Shown here in pieces: positions 5,581-5,607 of a stretch of 5,607 bases of DNA (the first letter of the stretch is position 1; every line of letters starts with the position of its first letter). The notes under the pieces were generated by a model. It did no database searches and was not told the DNA's origin. It saw only the letters and a program-made list of their open reading frames with translations. The DNA comes from Acidimicrobiia bacterium (GTDB lineage: Bacteria; Actinomycetota; Acidimicrobiia; Acidimicrobiales; Ilumatobacteraceae), in contig JAUHYJ010000279.1 of the NCBI GenBank assembly GCA_030425785.1, positions 1-5,607 of the forward strand, written 5' to 3'. A program made the position numbers and the translations under genes.

Positions 5581-5607
5581 TATTGTGCACCATCCGAACG
5601 ACGAAGT

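Larger units (their letters stand above)
5557..5586 (+). promoter_or_regulatory. Sigma-70-type promoter reading rightward out of the window
   Basis: A perfect -35 TTGACA is at 5557-5562, followed by an 18-base spacer and TATTGT at 5581-5586 (fits TANNNT). Transcription would begin around 5593 and read towards a gene beyond the window's right edge; no start codon is obvious in the last 20 bases. Two palindromes cover the -35 and the spacer, so the promoter is probably repressed by the adjacent TetR protein. Confidence 0.55.

Noticed and set aside
1..5607. Mobile element, defence island, CRISPR array or RNA gene
   Set aside because: No transposase, integrase, nuclease, terminal inverted repeats, regularly spaced repeats or tRNA-like cloverleaf were seen; base composition looks uniform throughout.

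Overview
The window is very GC-rich, with coding regions that favour G or C at the third codon position, and several genes start with GTG. It carries a DUF3107 gene and a tandem pair of ArsA/Get3-like ATPases, both typical of Actinomycetota. I infer a high-GC actinobacterium, possibly an Acidimicrobiia lineage such as Ilumatobacter; the lineage below phylum level is a guess. There is no sign of an insertion sequence, phage, CRISPR array, tRNA or rRNA, and no gene-free stretch longer than about 90 bases. The window is chromosomal and ordinary in texture, with compact coding.

Left part (1-1182, minus strand): a complete galactokinase gene (galK), and immediately downstream of it the first nine codons of a second gene that leaves the window. 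That gene reads like the start of a Dabb (stress-responsive A/B barrel) protein.

Middle part (1271-4872, plus strand): a four-gene cluster that looks like one operon, with genes for a 76-aa DUF3107 protein, a 321-aa ArsA/Get3-like ATPase, a second ArsA/Get3-like ATPase of about 383 aa, and a PUA-domain RlmI-like rRNA methyltransferase. The last three genes overlap by 1-4 bases. The two ATPases match in order and approximate size the Mycobacterium tuberculosis pair Rv3679/Rv3680 (BagA/BagB). Only the first has the signature lysine of the deviant Walker A motif. galK and the operon diverge from an 88-base intergenic region in which each GTG start lies seven bases after a TANNNT box, suggesting leaderless transcripts.

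Right part (4873-5607): a GC-rich hairpin lies between the converging methyltransferase and a minus-strand TetR-family repressor gene. Upstream of the repressor are two overlapping palindromes embedded in a good sigma-70-type promoter (TTGACA, 18-base spacer, TATTGT) that points right, out of the window. This is the classic layout of a TetR repressor that controls itself and a divergent target gene; the target is not in the window.

The best candidate for something under-described is the conserved-looking DUF3107 / paired asymmetric ATPase / rRNA methyltransferase operon. The TetR operator region is the best-supported regulatory find.
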